Part shown: in pieces, positions 13,720 to 21,977 of the stretch
Numbering within the stretch: the first letter of the stretch is position 1
Layout: the number at the start of each line of letters is the position of its first letter
Assembly (NCBI GenBank): GCA_002382735.1
Contig: DFZN01000026.1
Coordinates: forward strand, 1 to 28,683
Direction of reading: 5' to 3'
Source: a bacterium UBP11_UBA4055
GTDB lineage: Bacteria; UBA4055
Length of the DNA: 28,683 nucleotides
Notes under the pieces: generated by a model
Told to the model about the DNA's origin: nothing
The model's database searches: none
Seen by the model: the letters and a program-made list of their open reading frames with translations, nothing else
Program-made: the position numbers and the translations under genes

Positions 13720-16128
13720 ATGAATCTATTTAAAAATACCTGTTTTTTGTCTGTTATAATCGTTATCTCCGTTTGCCATTCACAATTTTCGGGAGGAAGC
13801 GGAACAGCGGAAGACCCATGGTTGATCAGAACACCTGAAAACCTAGACAGCATCCGTTATTTTCTTGGATCGGTGAAAGTTGGTAATTGTTATAAGCAGA
13901 TCGCAGATATTGATCTCGGAGTCGCGCCATGGAATGATGGAGCAGGGTGGGAACCGTTAGGAAATGATTCATTAGATTTTATAGGGAATTATGACGGTAA
14001 TGGCTTTAAGATCATTAATCTGACAATTAACAGACCTGGAGAAGATAATATCGGTTTATACGGAAATATTTCTTCATCAATGTTGGTAAACATTTCGTTA
14101 ACAAATACCAATATTACGGGCAAATATAATGTTGGCGGATTGGTGGGATACTGTGATTCCTCGGGAATAGAAGAGTGCTGCACAACCGGAAGTGCCTATG
14201 GTTTAAGTGCAGTCGGAGGAATTGTCGGGTTTTGTGATTATGTTGTAGTCTTAAATTGTTTTACGACAGCAGATGTATCGGGATCAACAGATATCGGAGG
14301 TGTAATAGGAAAAATCCGCAGTGAAGAAGGTTACGGTTATATTGTAAAAACTTACTCGACCGGTAACATAGCAGGTGATAGTAATACCGGAGGGTTGATC
14401 GGAACGGGAGAAACTCCAAACATAAGGTTCAGCTATTGGAACACTGAAACAAGCGGGCAAACTGATTCGGCAGGAGGTGAAGGCCGAACTACTGATGAAA
14501 TGACTTATGATTACTCTTCAGATACTTATAAATACTGGGATTTTGAAAATATCTGGACAGAAGATTTCGAAAATACGAACAGCGGATACCCTTACCTGCT
14601 AAATCAATTATCTAATCTTATACCTTCAGCTCCGGCTAACCTTAAAGCGGTTTGTCAAAACGGTGAGTATTCAGTAGAATTAACATGGAATAACCCTGAT
14701 ACATTATTAAACGGTGACCATATAACTGAATTAACTGCTGTTCATGTATATCGTAATTTTGACCTTATACACACAATAAACTCTCCTATAGCAGGGGATT
14801 CAGAAAACTATACTGACATTGTCCCTCAAACAGGAAGTTATACATACAAGGTACTCGCAGTAAACTCTGAAGGATACGGTGTTAACGCAAGAATAAACCA
14901 GCCGGCCGGTGAAATGTTCGCTTGGGGATCCGGTAGTGAATCCGATCCATATATTTTAAGCAGTGCAGAAGAATTGAACAATGTCAGATATTACACCAAG
15001 ATTGACAGCGTCTATTTCAGGCAGGTCGATAATATTGACCTCGGTGTGGCTCCCTGGAACGAAGGAAAAGGCTGGGAGCCGATCGGAGATTATGAAAATG
15101 AATTTGAAGGAAGTTTTAGTGGAGAAAGCAGATATAACTTGATAAGTAATTTGACAATAAATGACTCTACAAAAAATTATGCCAGTTTATTCGGTGTTAT
15201 AAAAAATGCAGAAATTGATCATGTGCATCTTCAAGGAGTTGATATAAAAGGGTTATCAGCTTGCGGAACATTAGCAGGAGCCGGCCACAATTCGAATATT
15301 TCAAACTGCTCATCTGAATACGGAACAGTTCAGGGTTTTGAAAATGAGGTCGGCGGTTTGATTGGCAGTTCAATAGATGGAGCTATTTCCCGTTGCTTTA
15401 CAAATGTTGACATATCTGGAATGGATAATATTGGAGGTCTTGCCGGAGTTATCTGTGAAAATACAAAAGTCTCAAATTGTTACACGAAAGGCAATGTCAA
15501 TGGCTTGAGTGTCGTTGGAGGATTAATCGGAGCAAATATTTCATTTTATTCAAATTCTGTGATAGAAAATTGCTACTCTGTTGGTCAGGTGATCGGTAAC
15601 AGCAATACGGGAGGATTAATCGGGATGTCGGATACTTATCCAACCCACAGCTATTGGGATATTGAAACTAGCGGACAGCTGACTTCTGCAGGGGGTGAGG
15701 GAAGGATGACATATGAAATGGAATACCCCACATATTCTGACAGCACTTATGTCGATTGGGATTTTATGAATACATGGATAATAGGTTGGCCAACAAAATA
15801 TGAAAATTATCCATTACTCAAATGGCAAACTTATGTCTCAATCGAACATGACGATTTTACGCCGGAGGAATGCAAGTTATTTCAGAACTATCCGAATCCT
15901 TTCAATCCAGCCACTGAGATCAGATTTGCTCTGGCTAAAACTGCCGGTGTTAAGCTGAGCGTTTATAACATTAGCGGGCAGAAAATCATGGAATTATCAA
16001 ATGGAATAAAACACGCCGGATTACACACAGTTGAATTTGACGGCAGCAAATTTAATTCAGGAATTTATTATTATAATCTTGAAGTTGAAGGTAAGGCTAC
16101 AACAAAGAAAATGATCCTGCTAAAATAG
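13720..16128 (+). CDS. Secreted GLUG-repeat/Fn3 protein with type IX sorting domain
   Basis: This 802-residue surface or secreted protein starts at ATG 13720, with CGGAGG 5 bases before it; a TTG at 13684 in frame lacks a ribosome site. Residues 1-21 are a signal peptide. Two homologous halves (nt about 13785-14617 and 14920-15829) each open with a GSG-x-DP-I segment and a DIDLGVAPWN motif. Each then carries several GLUG repeats (VGGLVGY, GGIVGF, TGGLIG) and closes with HSYWDIETSGQ-type and AGGEGR-type motifs. A fibronectin III-like domain sits between them (about nt 14625-14910). The C-terminus (from about 15865) is a type A sorting domain with LFQNYPNPFNPAT, VYNISGQK, and GIYYYNLEVEG, and the end KKMILLK. 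Such proteins cross the outer membrane by the Por system. GLUG repeats occur in adhesins and peptidases; binding is a guess. The gene is AT-rich and stands alone. Confidence 0.88.
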   Translation: MNLFKNTCFLSVIIVISVCHSQFSGGSGTAEDPWLIRTPENLDSIRYFLGSVKVGNCYKQIADIDLGVAPWNDGAGWEPLGNDSLDFIGNYDGNGFKIINLTINRPGEDNIGLYGNISSSMLVNISLTNTNITGKYNVGGLVGYCDSSGIEECCTTGSAYGLSAVGGIVGFCDYVVVLNCFTTADVSGSTDIGGVIGKIRSEEGYGYIVKTYSTGNIAGDSNTGGLIGTGETPNIRFSYWNTETSGQTDSAGGEGRTTDEMTYDYSSDTYKYWDFENIWTEDFENTNSGYPYLLNQLSNLIPSAPANLKAVCQNGEYSVELTWNNPDTLLNGDHITELTAVHVYRNFDLIHTINSPIAGDSENYTDIVPQTGSYTYKVLAVNSEGYGVNARINQPAGEMFAWGSGSESDPYILSSAEELNNVRYYTKIDSVYFRQVDNIDLGVAPWNEGKGWEPIGDYENEFEGSFSGESRYNLISNLTINDSTKNYASLFGVIKNAEIDHVHLQGVDIKGLSACGTLAGAGHNSNISNCSSEYGTVQGFENEVGGLIGSSIDGAISRCFTNVDISGMDNIGGLAGVICENTKVSNCYTKGNVNGLSVVGGLIGANISFYSNSVIENCYSVGQVIGNSNTGGLIGMSDTYPTHSYWDIETSGQLTSAGGEGRMTYEMEYPTYSDSTYVDWDFMNTWIIGWPTKYENYPLLKWQTYVSIEHDDFTPEECKLFQNYPNPFNPATEIRFALAKTAGVKLSVYNISGQKIMELSNGIKHAGLHTVEFDGSKFNSGIYYYNLEVEGKATTKKMILLK

Positions 16129-16143
16129 TGACAAATGTCACTA
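16126..16143. repeat. Palindrome at the stop codon of the GLUG-repeat gene
   Basis: TAGTGACAAATGTCACTA is a perfect palindrome with 8-base arms (16126-16133 and 16136-16143) that includes the stop codon. No T-run follows on the plus strand, so it is a weak candidate for termination or mRNA end protection. Confidence 0.4.
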
Positions 16144-16165
16144 ATGTAAATAATTCTTAATAGAC

Positions 16166-16564
16166 CTATTCTACCCAGTTCTCGAGCCGGAGCCCCGTTA
16201 CTCTTTCGAATTCGGATATGTTATTCGTGACGAGTATTAGATCTCGCGTTAATGCCTGAGCTGCTGTCTGCATTTCATACTGACCTATCACGCAGCCATT
16301 TCTTTCAAGACCTGCTCTTAAGATCCCGTAAACTTCAGCATCTGAGTCATTAAACGGCAGAATGTCGAAGGCCGAGGCAAAATGAAGCAGGGCATTGCGG
16401 TTTTTTTCTCTGTAAATGCTTTTTGATACGCCGTATTCAAGTTCACCGAGAGAGACCGCTGACAGTTTAATCTGATGCGGCTGAAGTTCTTTTATTCGTT
16501 CGACTATATGAACCGGCTTTTTATTTATAAGATATATGCAGATATTTGTATCGAGTAAATACAT
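16166..16564 (-). CDS. vapC: PIN-domain ribonuclease toxin VapC
   Basis: This 132-residue PIN-domain protein is the toxin of a type II toxin-antitoxin pair and would cleave tRNA or other RNA. Active-site acids are visible: D5 in LLDTNICIYL, E41 in SLGELEYG, E98 in GQYEMQTAA, and the VTNNISEFERV segment near the end. Most relatives have Asp at the place of E98, so this is a conservative change that may or may not lower activity. The start codon overlaps the vapB stop (TAATG), giving translational coupling. Family-level call is secure; the RNA target is unknown. Confidence 0.92.
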   Translation of the reverse strand: MYLLDTNICIYLINKKPVHIVERIKELQPHQIKLSAVSLGELEYGVSKSIYREKNRNALLHFASAFDILPFNDSDAEVYGILRAGLERNGCVIGQYEMQTAAQALTRDLILVTNNISEFERVTGLRLENWVE

Positions 16565-16794
16565 TAAATCCCGTCTCTATCCTGCATTCCGGGCTGTTCC
16601 CTTCCGACTTTCATAAAATCATCGGAAAATTCTCTAAGGCTTTTCTCGAAGAGTTTCCACGGATCGTTTTTAGGAAAAAGAATGATCGTATCACCGATCT
16701 TTTGAATATAAAGTTCTTTTTCTTCCACCTGATATTCTTTGGGCAGCCTTACTGCCTGGCTGTTCCCGCTTATAAAAACTTTTGAACTTAACAT
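16564..16794 (-). CDS. vapB: VapB-type antitoxin (AbrB/SpoVT fold)
   Basis: This 76-residue protein has the swapped-hairpin DNA-binding N-terminus typical of VapB, with KVFISGNSQAVRLPKEY followed by IQKIGDTIILFPK. Its C-terminal tail (WKLFEKSLREFSDDFMK) would wrap around VapC and block its active site. GGAGG lies 5 bases before the ATG at 16794. A GTG at 16800 in the same frame overlaps that ribosome site and is rejected. The palindrome and repeated half sites just upstream are the likely binding sites for autorepression by VapBC. Confidence 0.92.
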   Translation of the reverse strand: MLSSKVFISGNSQAVRLPKEYQVEEKELYIQKIGDTIILFPKNDPWKLFEKSLREFSDDFMKVGREQPGMQDRDGI

Positions 16795-16804
16795 TATCAC
16801 CTCC

Positions 16805-16849
16805 CTGATGTATATACATCAGTATATACATATTTCGGAAGTTTGTCCA
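16805..16849 (-). promoter_or_regulatory. vapBC promoter with overlapping operators
   Basis: On the minus strand TGGACA (16849-16844) and TATACT (16826-16821) are 17 bases apart. CTGATGTATATACATCAG (16805-16822) is a perfect 18-base palindrome lying at the predicted transcription start. The string GTATATACAT occurs twice, at 16810-16819 and 16822-16831, 12 bases apart, the second copy overlapping the -10 box. This layout fits cooperative binding of two VapBC complexes that shut off the promoter. Confidence 0.75.
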
Positions 16850-16852
16850 GCT

Positions 16853-17230
16853 TTAAAACGCGTTCTCGATATGAGTGACTGAACTGTCAGCGATGTCAGC
16901 TTTGGCTATTTTTATACCTATGACATCGAAGCGGCAGTCGATATCGTCGATGTGCTTCTGAAGCATATAGATCTGTGCGAGTTTGCGGATCTTCTGCTGT
17001 TTTTTGTGATTGACGAGAAGGAGCGGCTCGCCGAACTCTTCGGTCTTGTAGGTCTTGACCTCGACGAAGATGAGAACTCCGTCCTTTTTAGCTATGATGT
17101 CTATCTCGCCGAAAGTGGAATATCTGAAATTCCTCTGAACTATTTTATAGCCTTTGTCTTCGAGGAATTGAGAGGCTATAGATTCGCCCCTGTCCCCCGT
17201 CTTTTTGTTGTCTGACCTTGAAGCAGTCAT
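16853..17230 (-). CDS. yraN: UPF0102/YraN family endonuclease-like protein
   Basis: This 125-residue protein belongs to the YraN family, with a restriction-endonuclease-like core: E16 in GDRGESIASQFL, then GEIDIIAKKDGVLIFVEVKT supplying D44, E57 and K59. The family is widespread and linked to DNA metabolism, but its exact role is unproven. Its ATG overlaps the metG stop by one base (TGATG), so it is translated from the metG message. No terminator separates it from the vapB promoter. Confidence 0.9.
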   Translation of the reverse strand: MTASRSDNKKTGDRGESIASQFLEDKGYKIVQRNFRYSTFGEIDIIAKKDGVLIFVEVKTYKTEEFGEPLLLVNHKKQQKIRKLAQIYMLQKHIDDIDCRFDVIGIKIAKADIADSSVTHIENAF

Positions 17231-19113
17231 CAGTTCAGCTTTTTTCCGAGCGGAAGATCTTTGTCAATTTCGACTATCTTAAGTTCCTTTCCGACCTTGA
17301 CCGAAAGAAGCATACCCTGACTTTCTATACCCATAAGCATAGCCGGCTTAAGATTGGACGCGACAAGGACATTCTTACCGACCGTATCTTCAGGTTTATA
17401 GAATTTAGCTATGCCCGAAATGATCTGCCTTATATCACCGTTTCCGAGGTCGATCTGAAGCTTTAGGAGTTTGTCGCTGCCTTCGACATTTTCGCAGTAA
17501 AGAATTTTTCCCGTTTTGATCTCGACCTTCGCGAAGTCGGCGATATCTATGCCCATTTCGGGTGAAGGAGCCTTGCTTTCCGGTTTCTTTTGTTCTTTTG
17601 CGTCGATCTCAATCTTGGGGAAGAGCGAAACAGCCTTGTTTATCTCTCTGCCGACAGTAAGTTTGCCGAACTCCAGCTCAGGCTCGATCTCGCCCTTGAA
17701 GATGTCCTTGAGCTCCTCGAACTTCTTCGGGATGACCGGCGAAAGCAGCAGGCTCGTGAGCCGTACCGCTTCGAGGGCATTGTACAGCACGGAACCGCAA
17801 AGTTCTTTATCTGTTTTCAAGAGCTGCCACGGCGCGCAGTCCTCCATATACTTGTTGGTGTTCCTTATCATTTTCATAATATCGTCAAGCGCGCGGTTCA
17901 GCTCAAAATCGTAAATGAGCTGTTCAATGCCCGAGAGAAGAGTCTTGAACTCGTTTATGAACGGATCGCAGAACTCAGTCTTCTTTGAAGGCGCGGGAAT
18001 CTTTCCGTCAAAATTCCTCACTATCATGTGGCTGGCGCGGTTAAGAAGGTTCCCGAAATCGTTCGCAAGCTCAACATTGTGCCTCTTAAGGAAAGAATCC
18101 ATAGAAAATACGCCGTCGTGACCGAGAGACATATCGCGAAGCACGAAGAATCTGAACGACGAGGAACCGTATTTGTCGATTATCTCGTTCGGGTCGATCA
18201 CATTGCCTAAAGACTTGCTCATCTTCTTTCCGCCCTCTCCCATCCACCAGCCGTGAATGAGAATGTTTTTCGGAAGAGGTACTCGCATTGCGAGCAGCAT
18301 CGTCGGCCAGTATATCGTGTGGTGCAGAAGAATGTCTTTTGCCATCAGGTGCGTGGTAGTCGGCCAGTATTCATTGAACTTTTTTTCGTCCTCCATATAT
18401 CCGATACCGTTAATATAATTCGTTAGCGCATCGAACCAGACATAAGTTACAAAATCCTTATCAAAAGGGATTTCTATTCCCCACGGCATCTTTTCCTTTT
18501 TCCTCGATATGCACAGCGGCCTCAACCCCTGCTTAAGGATACCGAGAACCTCGTTTTTTCTGAATTTCGGATAGATAAAATCATCATGCTCAAAGAGGAA
18601 CTTTTCATACTGACCGGCATATTTGGCCATGTCGAAGAAATAATTCTGCTCTTTGATCAGAGTGGTCGGCCTTCCGCACTCCGGGCAGTTCCCGTCAACG
18701 AGGTCCTTTTCGGTAAAGAATGTCTCGCAAGGCGTGCAGTAATTGCCTTCGTAATCATCCTTATAAATGTCGCCCTTATCATAAAGGTTCTGCAGCATAG
18801 CCTGAACTCTTTTTTCGTGCGACTCCGAAGTCGTCCTGAAGAAAATATCGTATTCTATATCGCATTTTTTGAACATCTCTTCGAAAGCGGGGATAAGGCT
18901 GTCGCAATAAGCCTGCGGGGTCATATTATTTTCGACGGCTGCTTCATACACCTTCTGTCCGTGCTCATCAACGCCCGTTATCATGACGGTATCGTGACCG
19001 AACAGCTTATAATATCTCTTAAAAGCGTCGCACAAAATGGTAGTGTATGCGTGGCCCAGGTGTGGTTTACCGTTCACATAATAGATCGGGGTCGTTAAAT
19101 ATTTTTTCTTCAT
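17230..19113 (-). CDS. metG: Methionyl-tRNA synthetase
   Basis: This 627-residue class I synthetase charges tRNA-Met, including the initiator. It shows the HxGH motif at H18-LG-H21 in NGKPHLGHAYTT, a four-Cys zinc knuckle (C126, C129, C143, C146), KMSKS at 297-301, and an all-helical anticodon domain. A C-terminal tRNA-binding OB-fold (about 520-627, with KVEIKTGKILYCENVEGSDKL) matches the Arc1p/EMAPII-like dimer domain. The ATG at 19113 is chosen because GAGG lies a few bases upstream; an in-frame ATG at 19146 has no ribosome site. yraN is coupled downstream, and an MFS gene lies 59 bases upstream. Confidence 0.96.
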   Translation of the reverse strand: MKKKYLTTPIYYVNGKPHLGHAYTTILCDAFKRYYKLFGHDTVMITGVDEHGQKVYEAAVENNMTPQAYCDSLIPAFEEMFKKCDIEYDIFFRTTSESHEKRVQAMLQNLYDKGDIYKDDYEGNYCTPCETFFTEKDLVDGNCPECGRPTTLIKEQNYFFDMAKYAGQYEKFLFEHDDFIYPKFRKNEVLGILKQGLRPLCISRKKEKMPWGIEIPFDKDFVTYVWFDALTNYINGIGYMEDEKKFNEYWPTTTHLMAKDILLHHTIYWPTMLLAMRVPLPKNILIHGWWMGEGGKKMSKSLGNVIDPNEIIDKYGSSSFRFFVLRDMSLGHDGVFSMDSFLKRHNVELANDFGNLLNRASHMIVRNFDGKIPAPSKKTEFCDPFINEFKTLLSGIEQLIYDFELNRALDDIMKMIRNTNKYMEDCAPWQLLKTDKELCGSVLYNALEAVRLTSLLLSPVIPKKFEELKDIFKGEIEPELEFGKLTVGREINKAVSLFPKIEIDAKEQKKPESKAPSPEMGIDIADFAKVEIKTGKILYCENVEGSDKLLKLQIDLGNGDIRQIISGIAKFYKPEDTVGKNVLVASNLKPAMLMGIESQGMLLSVKVGKELKIVEIDKDLPLGKKLN

Positions 19114-19172
19114 TTCATCCTCATTCACATTATTAAAAAACCGCATAAAGCTAAAGAACCGTAATTATTTTG

Positions 19173-20465
19173 TCAAGATTTTTCCCTGATCGCCCTGCCG
19201 GACATATAGAACAATATTCCGCCGGCTATAAAGAAGAATGATACGGACATTATCCCGCCTCTTGAAGCAGCGTCAGAGGAAAATCCCGAACTCCTTAGGA
19301 TAAGTCCCGTTACGGCTATGAAGAGCGGCCCGAGGATCACGGCGAATTTTCCTATCATGTTGTACAGCCCGAAGAACTCGCCCTCCCTGTTATCGGGGAT
19401 TATGGAAGCGAAATAAGATCTTGACAGAGCCTGTATCCCGCCCTGTACCAGACCGACAGTCACCGCAAGCACATAGAAATGGGTCTCGTTCTTCATGAAG
19501 GCACCGAGTACTGATACGCAAAGATATACGGCTATCGTAAAATAAATGCCTTTTCTTGCCCCTTTTTCGCCTTTGAAAAGCATTCCAGTGAGAAGCGCTG
19601 ACGGAAAGCCTACAAACTGAGTGATTAGAAGTGCCGTTATCAGGCTGTTTTTTTCAAATCCTATAGAGATACCGAAATCCATGGCCATTCTGATTATCGT
19701 GTCCACACCGTCAATATATAGCCAGTAAGCGAGAAGGAACAGAAATACTCCTTTTATTTTCCTTATGTGCGAGAGTGTGTCGTTTATTTTTTTAAAACCG
19801 GCGGCGAGATCGTGCGAATGTGCTTCCTTGACCTCATGCTTTTTCTCCTGCACGAACCTGAACAACGGGATCGAGAAGAGCAGCCACCATACACCCACGC
19901 TTACGAACGACAGTTTTACTGCCTCTTCCGATGAAGAAATACCGAACATCTCAGGTTTTGTGGTTGCGAGAATGTTGAGCGCGAGAAGAATGCCGCCGCC
20001 GAGATATCCGAGGGAGTATCCGAGCGAGGAAACGAAGTTCAGGCTTTTCCTGCCGGCGACGCTGTTTAAAAGCGAGTCGTAGAATATTATTCCTCCGCTG
20101 AAGCAGAAAGACGAGAACGAGAATAACAGAATAGCCGGCAGCCAGTACCCTCCGGGCACAAAGAAAAGGGAAGCCGTCGAGAGCGAACCTGCAAGGGTCG
20201 CATAGAGCAGATACCTTTTCTTTGAGCCCGCCAGATCCGACAGCGCGCCGGTTACGGGCGAGACCAGCATAAGAATAACTCCCGTCACCGAGGTGGCGAT
20301 GCCCAGTCTGGCCGTCGTGACGGTCGTGTCTTCACCCGCGCTCCAGAATTCATTGAAGAACAGCGGGAAAAAAACGGCGAGAACTGTTGTCGCATAAGCC
20401 GAATTCGCCCAGTCGTACAATGCCCAGCTCAGGCTCTCTCTATTGATACTTTTGAATATTCCCAT
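19173..20465 (-). CDS. MFS transporter, UMF1/Atg22-like family
   Basis: This protein of about 430 residues has about twelve hydrophobic segments and the family start SLSWALYDWANSAYATTV, followed by TGVILMLVSPVTGALSDLAG with the acidic cytoplasmic loop of the UMF1/Atg22-like MFS group. Substrates of bacterial members are not well defined; nutrient or amino-acid export has been proposed for relatives. The ATG at 20465 follows AGGGAAGAA; an in-frame GTG at 20495 lies in the terminator hairpin and is rejected. The gene begins 15 bases after that hairpin, which leaves no room for a separate promoter. Confidence 0.87.
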   Translation of the reverse strand: MGIFKSINRESLSWALYDWANSAYATTVLAVFFPLFFNEFWSAGEDTTVTTARLGIATSVTGVILMLVSPVTGALSDLAGSKKRYLLYATLAGSLSTASLFFVPGGYWLPAILLFSFSSFCFSGGIIFYDSLLNSVAGRKSLNFVSSLGYSLGYLGGGILLALNILATTKPEMFGISSSEEAVKLSFVSVGVWWLLFSIPLFRFVQEKKHEVKEAHSHDLAAGFKKINDTLSHIRKIKGVFLFLLAYWLYIDGVDTIIRMAMDFGISIGFEKNSLITALLITQFVGFPSALLTGMLFKGEKGARKGIYFTIAVYLCVSVLGAFMKNETHFYVLAVTVGLVQGGIQALSRSYFASIIPDNREGEFFGLYNMIGKFAVILGPLFIAVTGLILRSSGFSSDAASRGGIMSVSFFFIAGGILFYMSGRAIREKS

Positions 20466-20480
20466 TTCTTCCCTTATACT

Positions 20481-20506
20481 AAAAAGGACAGGCACAGCCT
20501 GTCCTT
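20481..20506 (-). terminator. Intrinsic terminator behind the exported-protein pair
   Basis: On the minus strand the 10-base arms AAGGACAGGC (20506-20497 on the other strand's complement) and GCCTGTCCTT pair perfectly around a 3-base loop, then run into TTTTT at 20485-20481. It follows the stop at 20515 by 9 bases. The next gene on the same strand starts 15 bases beyond it. Confidence 0.85.
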
Positions 20507-20514
20507 AAGAGACG

Positions 20515-21000
20515 CTACTGGTTCTGTTTAAAGCCGTAATAATACATCCATTCGCCGTCCCCTTCCGATTCCCCGAAAGACTGGACTTTAAGATAATATG
20601 TTCCGTTGTGTATAGGAGTTATGTAGAAAACTTTGTAAGTGCTCACATCCACCTCGTCGTTGAAAAAATTCTCGACGAAATTGTTGCCGTAGAACGATGC
20701 TCTTATATTATTGAGGTTATTCGCACCTCCTATCACAAAAGCGTATGAGTTTCCTTTATAAAGCGTGAAAGTGGCATAAACATTCGGTGTTTCGTCAAAA
20801 TAACCTGTTTTCATATCGCCGTTAGTGTAATATCCCTCGGTGAGGATCTCCTTTTTTGATTCATTGAAAAGGTATTCTGTATTAGTTATGATCACATCCC
20901 ATTCTTCTTCATCATCCTGAGCAAACACAAATGCCGAGGAAACAAGTAAAGCGACAGTCAGGAACAGAAGGAAAGGTTTTCTAAGCTCAGATCTATTCAT
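20515..21000 (-). CDS. Exported protein with PPC-like beta-sandwich domain, unknown function
   Basis: This 161-residue protein has an N-terminal signal peptide (about 1-27, ending SSAFVFAQ before a run of acidic residues) and a mature domain rich in beta strand. The segment VFYITPIHNGTYYLKVQSF resembles the pre-peptidase C-terminal (PPC) fold, which often binds surfaces or substrates. AAGGAGGG precedes the ATG, and the start overlaps the end of the upstream gene by 8 bases, so the two are made together. It has no catalytic motif or sorting domain. It probably remains in the periplasm; its role is unknown. Confidence 0.75.
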   Translation of the reverse strand: MNRSELRKPFLLFLTVALLVSSAFVFAQDDEEEWDVIITNTEYLFNESKKEILTEGYYTNGDMKTGYFDETPNVYATFTLYKGNSYAFVIGGANNLNNIRASFYGNNFVENFFNDEVDVSTYKVFYITPIHNGTYYLKVQSFGESEGDGEWMYYYGFKQNQ

Positions 21001-21898
21001 CGGACCCTCCTTTCTTTCTTCTTTTGAAAAACATTATCACAAAAATTATGGCAATTGCACCGTAAATAAAGAACCATTTCTTACCGTTCTCTCCGGCTGT
21101 TCCGGGATCACCGCCCTTTTTGGCTTGAGCTACTATCGATCTGTTTATTTTTGATGATATCCCATATAATTTTTCGATATTTTCAAGGGGTATAGGGTTT
21201 CCTGATCCTACTTCACAAAGACGACCTATTTCAGGCATCAATTGAGAGATCTCCTTCACCTCAGCATTGTTGCCGTTGAGAGGTTTTATATTTTTTACGG
21301 CTTCTGAGAAATACTGAATAAGCTCGGGCTGGTATAAGATCACCGAAGCGTCCGGAGAATAATTTGACTTCAGAGCTTTAGAAACGATGTGGAGCCCCTC
21401 CATCCAGCCGCCGACGCTTGCCAGTTCGACGAAATCGGGATCGTATTTATACATTTCATCCTTGATCTTAAGGTGAATGTCATCAAGGATCGACCTTAAT
21501 TCTGTCCAGTTGTTTTCATCCAGCAGCCTCAGTATCTCGTCTTCTTCAACGAACATTTCGCTTTTTGCCCCGAAATTTTCCGCCAGGTCCCTGCAGATCC
21601 TGAACATTTCCCCGGTATTCTTTCTGTCTTGTGCCTGAATGGCTATAAATCCCTGCGCAACCCTTACACCGAGGTTCAAAGCTATCTTATAATTATTTGA
21701 ATAATTGGAACTTTTATCATAAGTGACCACCTCTTTCCAGTTCACTTCCGAAAGCATATCGAGAGCCATTATTATCTCGGACGGGGCAGGCACTATCACA
21801 TTAGTCTTGAACAGATCTTTTTCCTCTTCCGAAAGTCCGTCCCGGGAAAATAATAGAGCTGCTGTCAGAAAGAACATTAATAATTTAAAATATCTCAT
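20993..21898 (-). CDS. Exported, C-terminally membrane-anchored protein of unknown function
   Basis: This protein of 301 residues has an N-terminal signal peptide (MRYFKLLMFFLTAALLFS), a mostly helical body (about 20-255), a flexible Gly-rich stretch (GGDPGTAGENGKK), a single membrane segment (WFFIYGAIAIIFVIMFF) and a basic tail KRRKKGGSDE. It would sit in the inner membrane with its body in the periplasm. The tail has a sorting-signal-like layout, but I see no known sortase motif. I do not recognise the body. Two adjacent ATGs are present; GGAGG lies 4 bases from the second (21898), so that one is used. It overlaps the PPC-like gene. Confidence 0.75.
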   Translation of the reverse strand: MRYFKLLMFFLTAALLFSRDGLSEEEKDLFKTNVIVPAPSEIIMALDMLSEVNWKEVVTYDKSSNYSNNYKIALNLGVRVAQGFIAIQAQDRKNTGEMFRICRDLAENFGAKSEMFVEEDEILRLLDENNWTELRSILDDIHLKIKDEMYKYDPDFVELASVGGWMEGLHIVSKALKSNYSPDASVILYQPELIQYFSEAVKNIKPLNGNNAEVKEISQLMPEIGRLCEVGSGNPIPLENIEKLYGISSKINRSIVAQAKKGGDPGTAGENGKKWFFIYGAIAIIFVIMFFKRRKKGGSDE

Positions 21899-21937
21899 CA
21901 TTCCTCCGGCTTTACGGTTAAAATTTAAGGCAGTTAA

Positions 21938-21966
21938 AATATATTAAGATTGAAAGGTAAATGCAA
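21938..21966 (-). promoter_or_regulatory. Promoter of the exported-protein pair
   Basis: On the minus strand TTGCAT (21966-21961) and TATATT (21943-21938) are 17 bases apart. Transcription would start near 21931, about 33 bases before the ATG. The AT-rich gap follows the end of purD. Confidence 0.6.
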
Positions 21967-21977
21967 TTATTTAATAA

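Noticed and set aside
16126..16143. Palindrome called as an intrinsic terminator
   Set aside because: No T-run follows on either strand, so it is listed only as a repeat.
16795..16800. GTG start for vapB
   Set aside because: The GTG overlaps the ribosome site of the ATG at 16794.
18586..19098. Open frame on the plus strand opposite metG (170 codons)
   Set aside because: It is antisense to a certain conserved gene, has no recognisable product and reflects codon bias of metG.
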